From Salinicoccus carnicancri Crm (GTDB lineage: Bacteria; Bacillota; Bacilli; Staphylococcales; Salinicoccaceae): a DNA stretch of 64,000 bases. Numbering within the stretch: position 1 is the first letter of the stretch; every line of letters starts with the position of its first letter. Location of the stretch: the NCBI RefSeq assembly GCF_000330705.1, contig NZ_ANAM01000003.1:62001-126000 (forward strand), in the 5' to 3' direction. The position numbers were made by a program, and so were the translations under genes. The notes under the pieces are model-generated. The model was not told the DNA's origin, made no database searches, and saw only the letters and a program-made list of their open reading frames with translations. This document shows, piece by piece, positions 50,875 through 60,789 of the stretch.

Positions 50875-52127
50875 AAAGTAAAATGCACATGCTTTTAGTA
50901 CACCAATTCTTTTTAAATCAAAATGGATCGGGAGGTTCACGCTTCAACCAGTTTGTGAAATATTGGGAAGAACAGGGACATACAATTACTGTTCTTGCAG
51001 GCACCGTAAACTATACGACGGGCATGAAAGACTCAAAATACAAAGGTAAATTTATAACTGAGGAGAGGATTTCGCCTTCAGTTAAAGTGTTGAGATGTCA
51101 TGTTTCAGAAGGTTATAACAAAAACTTCATAGGACGCCTTTTTGGTTACTTCTCATTCAATTTGTCATCAACATTTGCTTTATTTAAAGTGAAAAAAGCA
51201 GACGTAATCGTAGTGACATCCCCACCATTATTTGTGGGTATAACAGGTATAATTGCGAAAACACTGAAAAGAAAACCATTAATTTTTGAAGTCAGGGATC
51301 TTTGGCCTGAGTCTGCAATAGATACAGGTATACTTACAAGCAGACCAATTATTCAATTGGCTTACCTGATTGAAAAATTTTCTTACAAAGCTGCTGATAG
51401 AATTAATGTGCTTACACCAGCATTCAAGAATAAATTAGTGGTTGATAAAGAAGTGTCAGAGGATAAAATAATATATATTCCTAATGGGGCAGATAGTGAT
51501 ATTTTCATACCAAAAGAAGACGTAGGTTGGGTGAGGGAAAAATATCAGTTAAAAGATAAGTTCATAATCACATATATGGGCGCTCATGGTTTAGCAAATA
51601 ATCTCATTAGTCTTTTAAAAGCAGCCAAAAAGATCAAAAATATAGACCAGGATGTTCACTTCATGCTGATCGGTGACGGTATGAAAAAGAAAGAACTAGT
51701 TGAATATGCGAATCAGCATGGACTAGATAATGTTACTTTTATTGACGCGCAACCTAAAGAATCGATGCCTGATTTTTGTAATACTTCAAACTTATGTACG
51801 GCAATATTACAGGACAATGATACATTTAAAACAGTATATCCAAATAAAGTATTTGATTATATGTCGTGTAAAAAGCCCATTTTACTTGGAATTGATGGTA
51901 TCGCTCGAGACCTTGTTGAAAAAAATGATGCCGGTATATATGTGAGTCCCAATAATACTGATGAAATGGTAGATACAATTTTAAGTTTAAAAGGAAATCG
52001 AAAAAGATTAAACGAGATGGGTATCAATGGTTATAATTTTGTCGTGGAGAATTTTGAACGAAAGACTCTCGCTAAAAAGTACATTAGCCACATGGAGGAA
52101 CTAGTCAATGATAAAAAGAATGTTTGA
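50871..52127 (+). CDS. Family 4 glycosyltransferase (WbuB-like)
   Basis: 418 residues, GT-B fold. MHMLLVHQFFLNQNGSGGSRFNQF at the start, DVIVVTSPPLFVGITG, FEVRDLWPESAIDTG (a phrase typical of WbuB and related amino-sugar transferases), FIITYMGAHGLANN, and the donor-site PNKVFDYMSCKKPILLGIDG. Likely adds an N-acetylated amino sugar to the lipid-linked unit. ATGA overlap with the heparinase-like gene; it overlaps the sugar-phosphate transferase by 20 bp, so the enzymes are probably made together. Confidence 0.86.
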   Translation: MKSKMHMLLVHQFFLNQNGSGGSRFNQFVKYWEEQGHTITVLAGTVNYTTGMKDSKYKGKFITEERISPSVKVLRCHVSEGYNKNFIGRLFGYFSFNLSSTFALFKVKKADVIVVTSPPLFVGITGIIAKTLKRKPLIFEVRDLWPESAIDTGILTSRPIIQLAYLIEKFSYKAADRINVLTPAFKNKLVVDKEVSEDKIIYIPNGADSDIFIPKEDVGWVREKYQLKDKFIITYMGAHGLANNLISLLKAAKKIKNIDQDVHFMLIGDGMKKKELVEYANQHGLDNVTFIDAQPKESMPDFCNTSNLCTAILQDNDTFKTVYPNKVFDYMSCKKPILLGIDGIARDLVEKNDAGIYVSPNNTDEMVDTILSLKGNRKRLNEMGINGYNFVVENFERKTLAKKYISHMEELVNDKKNV

Positions 52128-52716
52128 TTTATCTACTTCTTCAATAGGTGTTGCTGTTGTTACTCCTATAATTGTTGGAACTGCAGTAGTCGTTAAGAAA
52201 AAGCTTGGTTCTCCTGTTCTCTTTAAGCAAGTAAGACCCGGTCTTCATGGCAAACCATTTGAATTGTACAAATTTAGAACGATGACCGATAAAAAGGATG
52301 AGAATGGTGAGTTATTACCTGATTCTGTTCGTCTGACTGAAACAGGTAAGTTTATCCGCAAATACAGTTTAGATGAACTGCCTCAATTAATTAATGTTGT
52401 GAAAGGCGATATAAGTCTGGTTGGCCCTCGGCCATTGCTTAAGGAATATATGGACTTATATGATGAGAGACAAATGAAGAGACATGATGTCAAGCCGGGA
52501 ATTACCGGCTGGGCACAGGTCAACGGCCGCAATGCTATTTCGTGGGAAGAAAAGTTTGAACTGGATGTGTGGTATGTTGAGAACCAATCTTTTCTTTTGG
52601 ATATGAAAATACTCTATATGACTCTTATGAAGGTTATAAAGAGTGAGGATATTAATCAATCCGGTCAGGCGACCATGGAAAAATTCACAGGTTCGAAGAA
52701 AGTGGAATCATTATGA
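52108..52716 (+). CDS. Initiating sugar-phosphate transferase (PglC-like)
   Basis: 202 residues, the small PglC/WcaJ-C-type phosphoglycosyltransferase: one N-terminal re-entrant helix (MFDLSTSSIGVAVVTPIIVGT), FKQVRPGLHGKPFELYKFRTM, the catalytic SLDELPQLINV (Asp-Glu) and GPRPLLKEY, then KPGITGWAQVNGRNAISW. It moves a sugar phosphate from the UDP sugar to undecaprenyl phosphate, starting each repeat unit. With CapD plus the next two genes the sugar is plausibly diacetylbacillosamine. Confidence 0.9.
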   Translation: MIKRMFDLSTSSIGVAVVTPIIVGTAVVVKKKLGSPVLFKQVRPGLHGKPFELYKFRTMTDKKDENGELLPDSVRLTETGKFIRKYSLDELPQLINVVKGDISLVGPRPLLKEYMDLYDERQMKRHDVKPGITGWAQVNGRNAISWEEKFELDVWYVENQSFLLDMKILYMTLMKVIKSEDINQSGQATMEKFTGSKKVESL

Positions 52717-53339
52717 CTGAAATTGTATTGATAGGCAATGGTGGTCATAGTAAGGTTATTCAAGCGATGATTGAACGTACTGATGAGTATGTGTTGCGAG
52801 GCATATTGGATGACTCGATAGAAAAATACACTGAAACAAATGGTGTTTTTTATGATAATAGCAATACCATTGAAGACTACAAAGGGAATTATTCTTTTGT
52901 GGTTGCTATTGGAGATAATGAAACGAGAAAAAATGTTATTGAAAAGAGTACACTTACAGATAATGATTTTGTATCTGTACTGGACACTACCTCAATCATT
53001 TCTCCAGATGTTCAAATAGGTGTTGGCACAGTGATTATGCCTGGAGCAGTTGTAAATCCAGGGGCTAAAATTGGTAAACATTCGATTATCAATACACGCG
53101 CGGTGGTGGAACATGATAATACAATTGATGATTTTGTTCATATATCACCGGGTGCAACTTTAGCAGGTACTGTAACTGTTAAGGAAGCAACACATGTCGG
53201 TGCCGGTTCGACTGTCATACCTAATACAACCATACATCAAAATACTGTTATTGGAGCAGGTTCAGTAGTAACCCACGATATACAGCATAATTCTGTTGTA
53301 GTAGGAGTGCCGGCAAAAGTTATTAAAAGGAGATCATAG
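52713..53339 (+). CDS. Sugar O/N-acetyltransferase (PglD/NeuD family)
   Basis: 208 residues. The N-terminal Rossmann-like part binds the UDP sugar (EIVLIGNGGHSKVIQAMI). The C-terminal left-handed beta-helix has hexapeptide repeats (IGVGTVIMPGAVVNPGAKIG) and the catalytic His in RAVVEHDNTIDDFVHISPGA. In PglD this His acetylates the 4-amino group of a UDP-4-amino sugar using acetyl-CoA. ATGA overlap with the transferase upstream and two bases before the aminotransferase: the pglC-D-E order. Confidence 0.91.
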   Translation: MTEIVLIGNGGHSKVIQAMIERTDEYVLRGILDDSIEKYTETNGVFYDNSNTIEDYKGNYSFVVAIGDNETRKNVIEKSTLTDNDFVSVLDTTSIISPDVQIGVGTVIMPGAVVNPGAKIGKHSIINTRAVVEHDNTIDDFVHISPGATLAGTVTVKEATHVGAGSTVIPNTTIHQNTVIGAGSVVTHDIQHNSVVVGVPAKVIKRRS

Positions 53340-53341
53340 TT

Positions 53342-54484
53342 ATGGAAAATCAAAGAATCTTTTTGTCATCCCCTCACATGGGTGGAACTGAAGAGAAATA
53401 TGTAAAAGAGGCATTTGATACTAACTGGATTGCTCCTTTGGGTAATAATGTGAATGAATTTGAGAATCAGGTGAAAGAGTTCACTGGTACTAAAGCTGCC
53501 TGTGCATTATCAAGTGGGACAGGCGGTATACATATTGCGTTGGATCTTTTAGGTGTCGGGCAGGCTGATTTCGTATTCTGTTCTTCTCTAACATTCATAG
53601 CCAGTGCGAATCCGATCCTTTACCTTGGTGCTGAACCAGTTTTCATAGATTCTGATCTGGATAGCTGGAATATGTCGCCCGTTGCTTTGAAAAAGGCATT
53701 TGAAGATTATACGTCCAAGGGCCAACTGCCGAAGGCTGTCGTTATTGTGAATCTCTACGGCCAATCTGCCAAAATGGATGAGCTGATGGCCATTTGTGAT
53801 GAATACGGTGTAGCTGTGGTCGAAGATGCTGCAGAATCTCTTGGATCCAGATACAAAGGAAAGATGAGTGGCACTTTCGGCAAATTTGGAATTTATTCGT
53901 TTAATGGTAACAAGATCATCACTACATCCGGCGGTGGGATGATTGTCTCCGACGATGAAGAAATGATTCAAAAGGCTTTGAAGAAGGCAACTCAGTCCAG
54001 GGACCAGGCTGTTCATTACCAGCACAGTGAAGTTGGCTATAACTACCGTCTGAGCAATATCAGTGCCGGCATAGGAAGAGGTCAGATGGAAGTGCTTGCG
54101 CAGAGAGTGGAGCAGAAGCGCGCAATATTCGATCGATACGTTGAAGCCCTGGATGATATTGCCGGAATCGGATTTATGCCTGAGATGAAAGACACATTCC
54201 ATAACCGTTGGTTATCTACGCTGACGGTTGATTCAGAAAAATTTGGAGTAACAGCAGCTGAAATCGTCGATCATCTTGCAAAGTTCAATATCGAAGCAAG
54301 GCCGGTGTGGAAACCGATGCACATGCAGCCGTTGTTTGCGGACTGTGATTACTACAGTGAAGATAGGGATAATTCCGGATATTTGTTTGAAACAGGTGTT
54401 TGTCTGCCGTCGGATACGAAAATGACAGAACAAGAACAGAGGTATGTGACCAAGAAAATAGAAGAGCTATGCAAAACCGTATAG
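53342..54484 (+). CDS. PLP-dependent sugar aminotransferase (PglE/DegT family)
   Basis: 380 residues. MGGTEEKYVKEAFDTNWIAPLG start, CALSSGTGGIHIAL, VVEDAAESLGSRYKGK (Asp of the cofactor site) and the PLP-binding lysine in FSFNGNKIITTSGGGM. The end NIEARPVWKPMHMQP is typical of the 4-keto sugar aminotransferases. It would aminate the CapD product (UDP-4-keto-6-deoxy-GlcNAc) before acetylation. Last gene of the first capsule operon; base composition returns to the GC of the backbone within this gene. Confidence 0.92.
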   Translation: MENQRIFLSSPHMGGTEEKYVKEAFDTNWIAPLGNNVNEFENQVKEFTGTKAACALSSGTGGIHIALDLLGVGQADFVFCSSLTFIASANPILYLGAEPVFIDSDLDSWNMSPVALKKAFEDYTSKGQLPKAVVIVNLYGQSAKMDELMAICDEYGVAVVEDAAESLGSRYKGKMSGTFGKFGIYSFNGNKIITTSGGGMIVSDDEEMIQKALKKATQSRDQAVHYQHSEVGYNYRLSNISAGIGRGQMEVLAQRVEQKRAIFDRYVEALDDIAGIGFMPEMKDTFHNRWLSTLTVDSEKFGVTAAEIVDHLAKFNIEARPVWKPMHMQPLFADCDYYSEDRDNSGYLFETGVCLPSDTKMTEQEQRYVTKKIEELCKTV

Positions 54485-54521
54485 TTACTCGAATATGAGT
54501 GTCGGAAATGAATCCTTTAGC

Positions 54522-54562
54522 AACACATCAGCCTTATTATGGGACTGATGTGTTTTTATTTG
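54522..54562 (+). terminator. Terminator of the first capsule operon
   Basis: AACACATCAG pairs with CTGATGTGTT (54522-54531, 54545-54554), then TTTTATTTG. It lies 38 bases after the aminotransferase stop and precedes the promoter of the second locus. Confidence 0.8.
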
Positions 54563-54629
54563 ATGAGAAATTCCGATAATGGTAAAGTATATAATTCACA
54601 TTAAAAATATTTGAATATTCAAAAATCTA

Positions 54630-54657
54630 TTGCATATTTATGAACTCTTGTTATAAT
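54630..54657 (+). promoter_or_regulatory. Promoter of the second capsule operon
   Basis: TTGCAT (54630-54635), 16 bases, TATAAT (54652-54657): a good sigma-A-type promoter about 80 bases before the second capA. Confidence 0.65.
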
Positions 54658-54737
54658 GATATAAACACAACTCAAATGTAATAATATACCTTAAATTACT
54701 AAAGTAACTATGATGGAAAATTGAAGGGGGCGCGGCC

Positions 54738-55412
54738 ATGCGGGAGTCTGTCAATCTTGAGAAAGCATTGGAGATTTTAAAGAAGAACATGACTTCGATC
54801 ATCGTTTGGGCTCTTGCGGTAGGTATTATCGCTGCTCTGATCACGTTTTTCCTCATTCCTCCACGCTATCAGGCACAGACTCAGATCCTGGTGAGTGAAT
54901 CGGAAGAAACGGAGAACATGAACGACCGGGACATTGAAACGAGTCTGCAACTGATTGGAACATACAGTGACATACTTCAGAGTCCGATTGTTTTGGAAAA
55001 TGTGATCAGCAACCTTGAATTGGACAGTTCTTTTTCAAGTCTTTCCGAACAGGTGGCTGTCACCAATCAGGAGCAGTCCCAGGTGCTGAGTGTTACGGTT
55101 ACGGATGAGAGTATGGAAGAGGCTCAGCGTATTGTTGATGAGATTGTGCGTGTGTTCCAGGAGCAGGTGACGACTATCATGAATGTCGACAATGTTTCCA
55201 TCCTTTCACCTTCGAATTTGGAAGCGGATACAAAACCTATTTCCCCGAATCCTCTGATAAACATTACAGTGGGGATTGCGGTTGGGCTGATACTGGGACT
55301 GGTTCTGGCCTTTTCGATGGATTACTTTGATAAGTCCGTAAGGGACGAAGAGGATGTGGAAAGATACCTTGATATGCCTGTGGTCGGGTCCATAGCAAGG
55401 ATGGATGAATAA
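54738..55412 (+). CDS. capA: Second CapA-like BY-kinase activator
   Basis: 224 residues, paralogue of the protein at 39128: membrane helix MTSIIVWALAVGIIAALITFFL, extracytoplasmic loop with QTQILVSESEE, proline motif TKPISPNPL and second helix INITVGIAVGLILGLVLAF, then cytoplasmic DKSVRDEEDVERYLDMPVVGSIA. A GGGGGCG-rich site precedes ATG 54738. It heads the second capsule locus and should activate the kinase that follows. The two CapA proteins are similar in every block, pointing to duplication of the whole regulatory module. Confidence 0.9.
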   Translation: MRESVNLEKALEILKKNMTSIIVWALAVGIIAALITFFLIPPRYQAQTQILVSESEETENMNDRDIETSLQLIGTYSDILQSPIVLENVISNLELDSSFSSLSEQVAVTNQEQSQVLSVTVTDESMEEAQRIVDEIVRVFQEQVTTIMNVDNVSILSPSNLEADTKPISPNPLINITVGIAVGLILGLVLAFSMDYFDKSVRDEEDVERYLDMPVVGSIARMDE

Positions 55413-55421
55413 GGGGAGGTC

Positions 55422-56141
55422 ATGGATATGAAGGGCAGGAAGATGAACACCGGAGCTAGCGGGCCGAGGAATACCATTGTTGCAACGAAGCCGCAGTCTC
55501 CTGTCAGCGAGCAGTTCCGGACGATCCGGACCAACATCATGTACTCGAGCGTCGATAAGCCGATACGGTCGGTACTTTTCACATCCGCTGTGGCAGGTGC
55601 GGGAAAATCGACAATCGCATCGAATGTGGCCATCGCCTATGCCCAGGCGGGTAAAAAGACACTGCTGTTGGACGGGGATCTGAGACGTCCGACGTGTCAC
55701 TATACATTTAGATCAGGCAATCAGACGGGCCTTTCGACTGCGGCTGTGAAAGATATGCCTGTTGAGGAACTGGTGGAAGAGACGGAATTCGACATGCTCG
55801 ATCTGATCACTTCAGGACCCATTCCGCCGAATCCGTCGGAACTGCTGTCGTCGAGGAAACTGTCGCAGTTCATAGAAACGCTCAAGTTCCAATATGAAAT
55901 GATCATCATGGATTCACCGCCTTTATTATCAGTGACGGATGCGCAGATTCTGAGCAAAAGTGCGGACGGTGTCATACTTATAACGGATGTTGAGAACAAC
56001 AACCGGAATCATCTGCTGGAGGCGAAGGATCTCCTGAACAAGGCAGATGCGAACATCATCGGTCTCGTCCTCAACAACCGGGATGCAAAATACCGGTCGA
56101 AAGACGATTACTATTACCATCAGGCGTCACATGACGGCTGA
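55422..56141 (+). CDS. capB: Second CapB-like BY-kinase
   Basis: 239 residues. Walker A AVAGAGKSTIASNVAIA, Walker A' TLLLDGDLRRP (Gly for the usual Ala), Walker B IIMDSPPLLSVTDA. The tyrosine cluster is short, DDYYYHQASHDG, with three tyrosines against five in the first copy. GGGGAGG precedes; the start may be ATG 55422 or 55428. No phosphatase gene follows it, unlike the first locus, so dephosphorylation would depend on CapC (40537) or the orphan phosphatase (22273). Confidence 0.92.
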   Translation: MDMKGRKMNTGASGPRNTIVATKPQSPVSEQFRTIRTNIMYSSVDKPIRSVLFTSAVAGAGKSTIASNVAIAYAQAGKKTLLLDGDLRRPTCHYTFRSGNQTGLSTAAVKDMPVEELVEETEFDMLDLITSGPIPPNPSELLSSRKLSQFIETLKFQYEMIIMDSPPLLSVTDAQILSKSADGVILITDVENNNRNHLLEAKDLLNKADANIIGLVLNNRDAKYRSKDDYYYHQASHDG

Positions 56142-56543
56142 TTAATATACAGGAAGAAGTTTCAACTTCCAAAATCATGTGCATACGAAGGGCTCAATCA
56201 TGACAGCATGCAGGGATTGAGGGTGAACAGTGCATGTGGAATTATGCAGATCCATATAAAAAGAGAAGCATCTGTATGATTTTATAAAATTTCTCATTTC
56301 TATCACGACAGGGGTGCCGTGACGGGGGTGACAGAGGGGAGATGACGACCGAGAAAACAACCGGACCAGCTGCATACGCGTAAGGGTGTTTCAGGAAGTG
56401 TAAGTAAAACATGAATTTACTGGAAGTGTGCGGAGGGCGGCTCTGTCTGGAGAGGTCAAGGCGGAATCGTCCGGGAAAACCAGGAAGAAGCTTTACGGGT
56501 GCATTTAAAACCAAATAAGGGTCATCGGAAAGAAGAGGATAAT
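56142..56543. other. 402-base gap inside the second capsule locus
   Basis: No convincing gene on either strand. The region has short inverted segments and no strong terminator or promoter that I could fix. In the first locus this position holds capC, so it may be the scar of a lost phosphatase gene, but no CapC-like sequence was recognised in it. Confidence 0.4.
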
Positions 56544-58391
56544 ATGGGTGCGAGGAAACGCTATTTTTTCTTTCTCTTAGTCGATTCATTAATCGTCACT
56601 TTCTCGGTGTTCATCGGCTACTACATTCTCATGCCGTTCTTTGCAGAGTATCCGCTCACTGTACTCGGGGTCACAGCGGCGGTGCTGCTCATCAACCATC
56701 ATCTGTTTGCCTATATTTTCAACCTGTATCACCGGGCGTGGGAATATGCGAGTGTCAGGGAACTGATTTCAATTACGCAGGCTGTTTCGGCATCTATGCT
56801 CACGACCACCATACTGACCTATCTGCTGTTCAATATGACATTCATGCGTCTGATGCTCGTTACATGGATGATGCATATGATATTCATCGGCGGCTCACGG
56901 CTGTTCTGGAAGCTGCTCTACCATCAGCTGAACGGCAGGCGGTCGCACAGCCCGAAGATGATACGGACATTGATCTTCGGCGCAGGCAAAGGCGGTTCGA
57001 TCCTGATCAAGCAGATGCTGGATAATCCGGCAATGGGGATGAACCCGGTAGTTGTCATCGATGACAATCCGGCCAAGCAGAACATGGAAATTGCAGGCGG
57101 AGTGAAAGTCGAGGGACAGCGCGAAGACGTGGAACGGATGGTCAACAAGTACGGCATCAAAAAGATTGTCATCGCGATTCCATCTTTGAGCAAGAAAGAA
57201 CTTAAGAAGATCCATGCCGTCGCCAACATGGACGGAGTGGACGTTCTGATCATGCCGAATATCGAAGACATACTGTCCGGACGGCTGGAAGTCAATATGC
57301 TCAAACGGGTCGAAGTCGAGGATCTGCTCGGCCGTGAGCCGGTGGAACTCGATATTGAAGGCATTGAAGAACAGGTTGCTGACAAGACGATACTCGTCAC
57401 CGGAGCCGGCGGCAGCATAGGTTCCGAAATCGTCCGGCAGATTGCGAAATTCCAGCCGAGGAAGATACTGCTGCTCGGACATGGGGAAAACAGCATCTAC
57501 ACGATTTTGGAAGAGGTGCTGGACAATAAGAATGACAACATCAGCTATGTGCCGATCATCGCCGATGTGCAGAACAGGAAGCGCATGTTCAAAGTATTCG
57601 AGAAGTACCGCCCGGATATCGTCTACCATGCAGCGGCGCATAAACATGTACCGATGATGGAGTACAATCCGCAGGAAGCAGTGAAGAATAACGTGATCGG
57701 TACAAAGAACACTGCAGAAGCTGCGTGTCACTTCAAAGCGAAGAAATTCGTCATGATATCAACGGACAAGGCGGTCAATCCACCGAATGTCATGGGCGCC
57801 ACGAAACGGATGGCTGAAATGATCGTGCAGGCACTGGATAAGGGGTGCGAAGAGACGACACTCGTCGCAGTAAGATTCGGCAACGTTCTGGGAAGCCGGG
57901 GATCGGTTGTGCCCAAGTTCAAAAAACAGATACAGCTGGGCGGGCCGGTCACAGTAACAGATCCGAGGATGACAAGATACTTCATGACGATTCCGGAAGC
58001 CTCACGGCTTGTCATACAGGCGGGCACACTGGCAGAAGGCGGGGAAGTGTTCGTCCTTGATATGGGGGAACCGGTGAAGATCGTCGATCTGGCCAAAAAT
58101 ATGATCCGTCTGTGCGGATTCAGTGAGGAAGACATCGGCATAGAATTCGTCGGCATACGCCCCGGGGAAAAACTTTACGAAGAGTTGTTGAAAAAAGAGG
58201 AAATACACCCGGAACAAGTTTACGAAAAAATATACCGGGGCAGGGTATCTGAATCATCACTCAGCATCATCGAGTCTCATATCAGAACATTCCTGTCGAT
58301 TGACGAGAACGAATTGAAAGAGAGCATACTCAGATTCATCGGTCAGGAAAATGTGAAACAGCCGGAACTGTTAAAAGAGAAAGTGGGCTGA
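56544..58391 (+). CDS. capD: Second CapD-like membrane UDP-sugar 4,6-dehydratase
   Basis: 615 residues, paralogue of 41347: four N-terminal helices, FGAGKGGSILIKQM, NAD site VTGAGGSIGSEIVRQI near 290, HAAAHKHVPMMEYNP, STDKAVNPPNVMGATKRM. It has about 18 more residues at the C-terminus. AGAAGAGGAT fixes ATG 56544, which gives the same start (MGARKRYF) as the first copy; the longer frame from 56499 is rejected. GC is high throughout, unlike the first copy whose 3' half is AT-rich. It feeds a 4-keto-6-deoxy sugar to the second capsule. Confidence 0.93.
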   Translation: MGARKRYFFFLLVDSLIVTFSVFIGYYILMPFFAEYPLTVLGVTAAVLLINHHLFAYIFNLYHRAWEYASVRELISITQAVSASMLTTTILTYLLFNMTFMRLMLVTWMMHMIFIGGSRLFWKLLYHQLNGRRSHSPKMIRTLIFGAGKGGSILIKQMLDNPAMGMNPVVVIDDNPAKQNMEIAGGVKVEGQREDVERMVNKYGIKKIVIAIPSLSKKELKKIHAVANMDGVDVLIMPNIEDILSGRLEVNMLKRVEVEDLLGREPVELDIEGIEEQVADKTILVTGAGGSIGSEIVRQIAKFQPRKILLLGHGENSIYTILEEVLDNKNDNISYVPIIADVQNRKRMFKVFEKYRPDIVYHAAAHKHVPMMEYNPQEAVKNNVIGTKNTAEAACHFKAKKFVMISTDKAVNPPNVMGATKRMAEMIVQALDKGCEETTLVAVRFGNVLGSRGSVVPKFKKQIQLGGPVTVTDPRMTRYFMTIPEASRLVIQAGTLAEGGEVFVLDMGEPVKIVDLAKNMIRLCGFSEEDIGIEFVGIRPGEKLYEELLKKEEIHPEQVYEKIYRGRVSESSLSIIESHIRTFLSIDENELKESILRFIGQENVKQPELLKEKVG

Positions 58392-58568
58392 TCAAAGGCG
58401 TGCAGTGCTGTAGAACTCTTGGTCGGGTGCATTACAGCAACTGTTCATGAATATTGTCCAATTAAGGGAGTACGATACAAGCTGCAAATTGTGAAAGATA
58501 TTTCCACGCAACAGAATGAGCGACTGTTTACAGGTCTGTGTGTCCTGGAATATCAAGGAGGAGATGGT

Positions 58569-59684
58569 GTGAGGTCTGACAGTTACAGAAAGACAGTGAC
58601 AGCAGGGGTGTTGAAGGCTGTGAATTCCGTGTATCTGGTCAAGATACTGGCCGGTGAATACTACAATATCTTCCGCAAAAGGCATCTGTACAGGAATGTC
58701 AGGATCAGCGAAAGTGAGGAAGCGGAGATACAGGATATGTGGGCGAAACACTACGGCAGGCGGATTTCTACGCGTTGGCATCGTCTGTATCAGAGCTATT
58801 CGGGGAGGTTCAATGTGAAGTACTTTCCGGAGATGCTATTCACCACGAAACTTGAGAGGAAGCTGAACAACAGGGAAATCGGCCGGATGATCAGCGACAA
58901 GAGTTTTCTCGCGATGTACTACAGGGACATCGAGGGTGTCAGGCTGCCTGACACGTATCTCATCAACAACAGCGGGGTCTTCTATACGAGCGACAGGAAG
59001 ATCATCTCGAAGGAAAAAGCGCATGCGGCGCTTGAAAACATCGGGGCGGCCGTCTTCAAGCCGACGCTCGATTCGAGCTCGGGGGATTCGGTGGCGCTGT
59101 ATGATCTGCGGCATGGTGCCGACCGGCGCACGGGCCGTACCCTTGCTGAAGTGCTTGATTCCTACGGCGGGGATTTCATCGTACAGGAGAAGATCATTCC
59201 GAGTGGGAGCCTGAAGGCGCTTTACGACGGATCGGTCAATACTCTCAGGGTGATCACCTATCTTGTCGGGGACAGGGTGTTCCATGCCCCGATCACGCTC
59301 AGCATGGGCCGTGGCGGCAGCCATGTCGATAATATACAGGCCGGCGGCATATCGGTCGCTGTGTCAGACGACGGGGAGCTCGGCAGCGAGGGGCTGACGT
59401 TTTTCGGGGAAGCACACAGATTTCATCCGGATACAGGGACTTTATTTGCGAACCACACGCTTCCCAATATTGGCAAGTTGATCCGGGTGGCATGCGAGAT
59501 GCATGAGAAGACACCGCATATGAGGATGGTTTCGTGGGATTTCACGCTGGATGAGAATGATGATATTGTTCTTCTGGAGTTCAACATCTTCGGACAGTCT
59601 GTCTGGTTTCCGCAGATGGTCAGTGGAAGGGCGGTATTCGGAGAACATACGGAACAGATGATCAGGATGATGCGGCAGGGCTGA
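58569..59684 (+). CDS. Sugar-transfer-associated ATP-grasp protein
   Basis: 371 residues. [27 protein letters not shown] and [18 protein letters not shown] lead to an ATP-grasp domain: [49 protein letters not shown] and [25 protein letters not shown] with the metal-binding Glu and Asn. This is the 'ATPgrasp_ST' family found in capsule loci, expected to join an amine or amino acid to a sugar carboxylate. The GTG at 58569 has AAGGAGGAG upstream; a 50-codon extension to 58419 is rejected. The neighbouring UDP-HexNAc dehydrogenase would provide the uronic acid carboxylate. Confidence 0.8.
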   Translation: MRSDSYRKTVTAGVLKAVNSVYLVKILAGEYYNIFRKRHLYRNVRISESEEAEIQDMWAKHYGRRISTRWHRLYQSYSGRFNVKYFPEMLFTTKLERKLNNREIGRMISDKSFLAMYYRDIEGVRLPDTYLINNSGVFYTSDRKIISKEKAHAALENIGAAVFKPTLDSSSGDSVALYDLRHGADRRTGRTLAEVLDSYGGDFIVQEKIIPSGSLKALYDGSVNTLRVITYLVGDRVFHAPITLSMGRGGSHVDNIQAGGISVAVSDDGELGSEGLTFFGEAHRFHPDTGTLFANHTLPNIGKLIRVACEMHEKTPHMRMVSWDFTLDENDDIVLLEFNIFGQSVWFPQMVSGRAVFGEHTEQMIRMMRQG

Positions 59685-59713
59685 ATTTTCGGGGGAAGGG
59701 CAGGGTGCATTGG

Positions 59714-60748
59714 ATGAAGAAGATACTTGTTACAGGAAGTGCCGGTTTCATCGGTTCCCATCTATCGGGAAGACTGCTGGATGCAGGGGACACGGTCACC
59801 GGCATCGATAATCTGAACGACTATTATGATGTGGGTCTGAAAAGGGACCGGCTGGAGAAGATGCTTCAGAACAGGGTGGAGAATCATGAAGTGGATATGG
59901 CGGATACGGACAGGGTCATGGCAATCTTCCGCGACGCCCGTCCGGATATCGTCATCAATCTGGCGGCCCAGGCGGGGGTCAGGTACAGCCTGGATAACCC
60001 GCATGCCTATATCACAAGCAACATCAACGGTTTCACCAACATACTGGAAGGGTGCAGGCATTACGGTGTGGAGCAGCTCATCTATGCGTCATCGAGTTCG
60101 GTATACGGGGCGAATACGGTCAAGCCTTTCTCGACAACGGACAACATCGACCATCCGCTCAGCCTGTATGCTGCGACCAAAAAGGCGAATGAGCTGATGG
60201 CACACACTTACAGCCACCTGTACGGGCTGCCGACGACGGGACTCAGATTCTTCACCGTTTACGGGCCGTGGGGCAGGCCGGACATGGCGCTGTTCAAATT
60301 TACAAAGGCGATACTTGCGGATATGCCGATCGATGTGTACAACAACGGCAATATGCTCAGGGATTTCACGTATGTGGATGATATCGTGGAGTCGATTGTG
60401 CGGCTCGTGAAAATTATGCCGCAGCCGGATCCCGCTTGGTCGGGGGACAGGCCCAATCCCGCAACGAGCAGTGCGCCGTACAGGATATACAACATCGGCA
60501 ACAACGCACCGGTCAGGCTGATGGCGTTCATCGAGGCGATAGAGAACAGGCTTGGCAAGACGGCTCAAAAGAACTACATGCCGCTTCAGCCGGGGGATGT
60601 GCCGGAAACATATGCCGATGTCGGGGACCTGCATGCCGCCACCGGTTTCAGGCCGGCGACAGATATACAGGACGGGATCGACCGCTTCATCGACTGGTAC
60701 ATGGACTACTATCAGAAAGGGATAACCGCCCGCGAACGGGCCATATGA
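59714..60748 (+). CDS. UDP-glucuronate 4-epimerase-like NAD-dependent epimerase
   Basis: 344 residues, extended [20 protein letters not shown] for NAD binding, [19 protein letters not shown], the catalytic YAATKKANE (Tyr and Lys) after [10 protein letters not shown], and [19 protein letters not shown], which is the CapI/UDP-GlcA-epimerase signature. Interconverts UDP-GlcA and UDP-GalA, or the corresponding N-acetylated acids. ATG 59714 matches the family start; GTG 59705 is an alternative with a slightly better ribosome site. Part of the second capsule operon. Confidence 0.9.
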   Translation: MKKILVTGSAGFIGSHLSGRLLDAGDTVTGIDNLNDYYDVGLKRDRLEKMLQNRVENHEVDMADTDRVMAIFRDARPDIVINLAAQAGVRYSLDNPHAYITSNINGFTNILEGCRHYGVEQLIYASSSSVYGANTVKPFSTTDNIDHPLSLYAATKKANELMAHTYSHLYGLPTTGLRFFTVYGPWGRPDMALFKFTKAILADMPIDVYNNGNMLRDFTYVDDIVESIVRLVKIMPQPDPAWSGDRPNPATSSAPYRIYNIGNNAPVRLMAFIEAIENRLGKTAQKNYMPLQPGDVPETYADVGDLHAATGFRPATDIQDGIDRFIDWYMDYYQKGITARERAI

Positions 60749-60789
60749 GTGCCGGGCGTACCGGCATATCCATGAAATGGGTGATGCAC

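Noticed and set aside
58419-58568. 50-codon extension of the sugar-transfer ATP-grasp gene
   Set aside because: The strong AAGGAGGAG at 58555-58563 points to GTG 58569, and the extension looks unlike the family.
60436-60789. N-terminal extension of the UDP-HexNAc dehydrogenase
   Set aside because: Overlaps the epimerase gene in another frame and gives low-complexity non-homologous text; the family start is at 60790.
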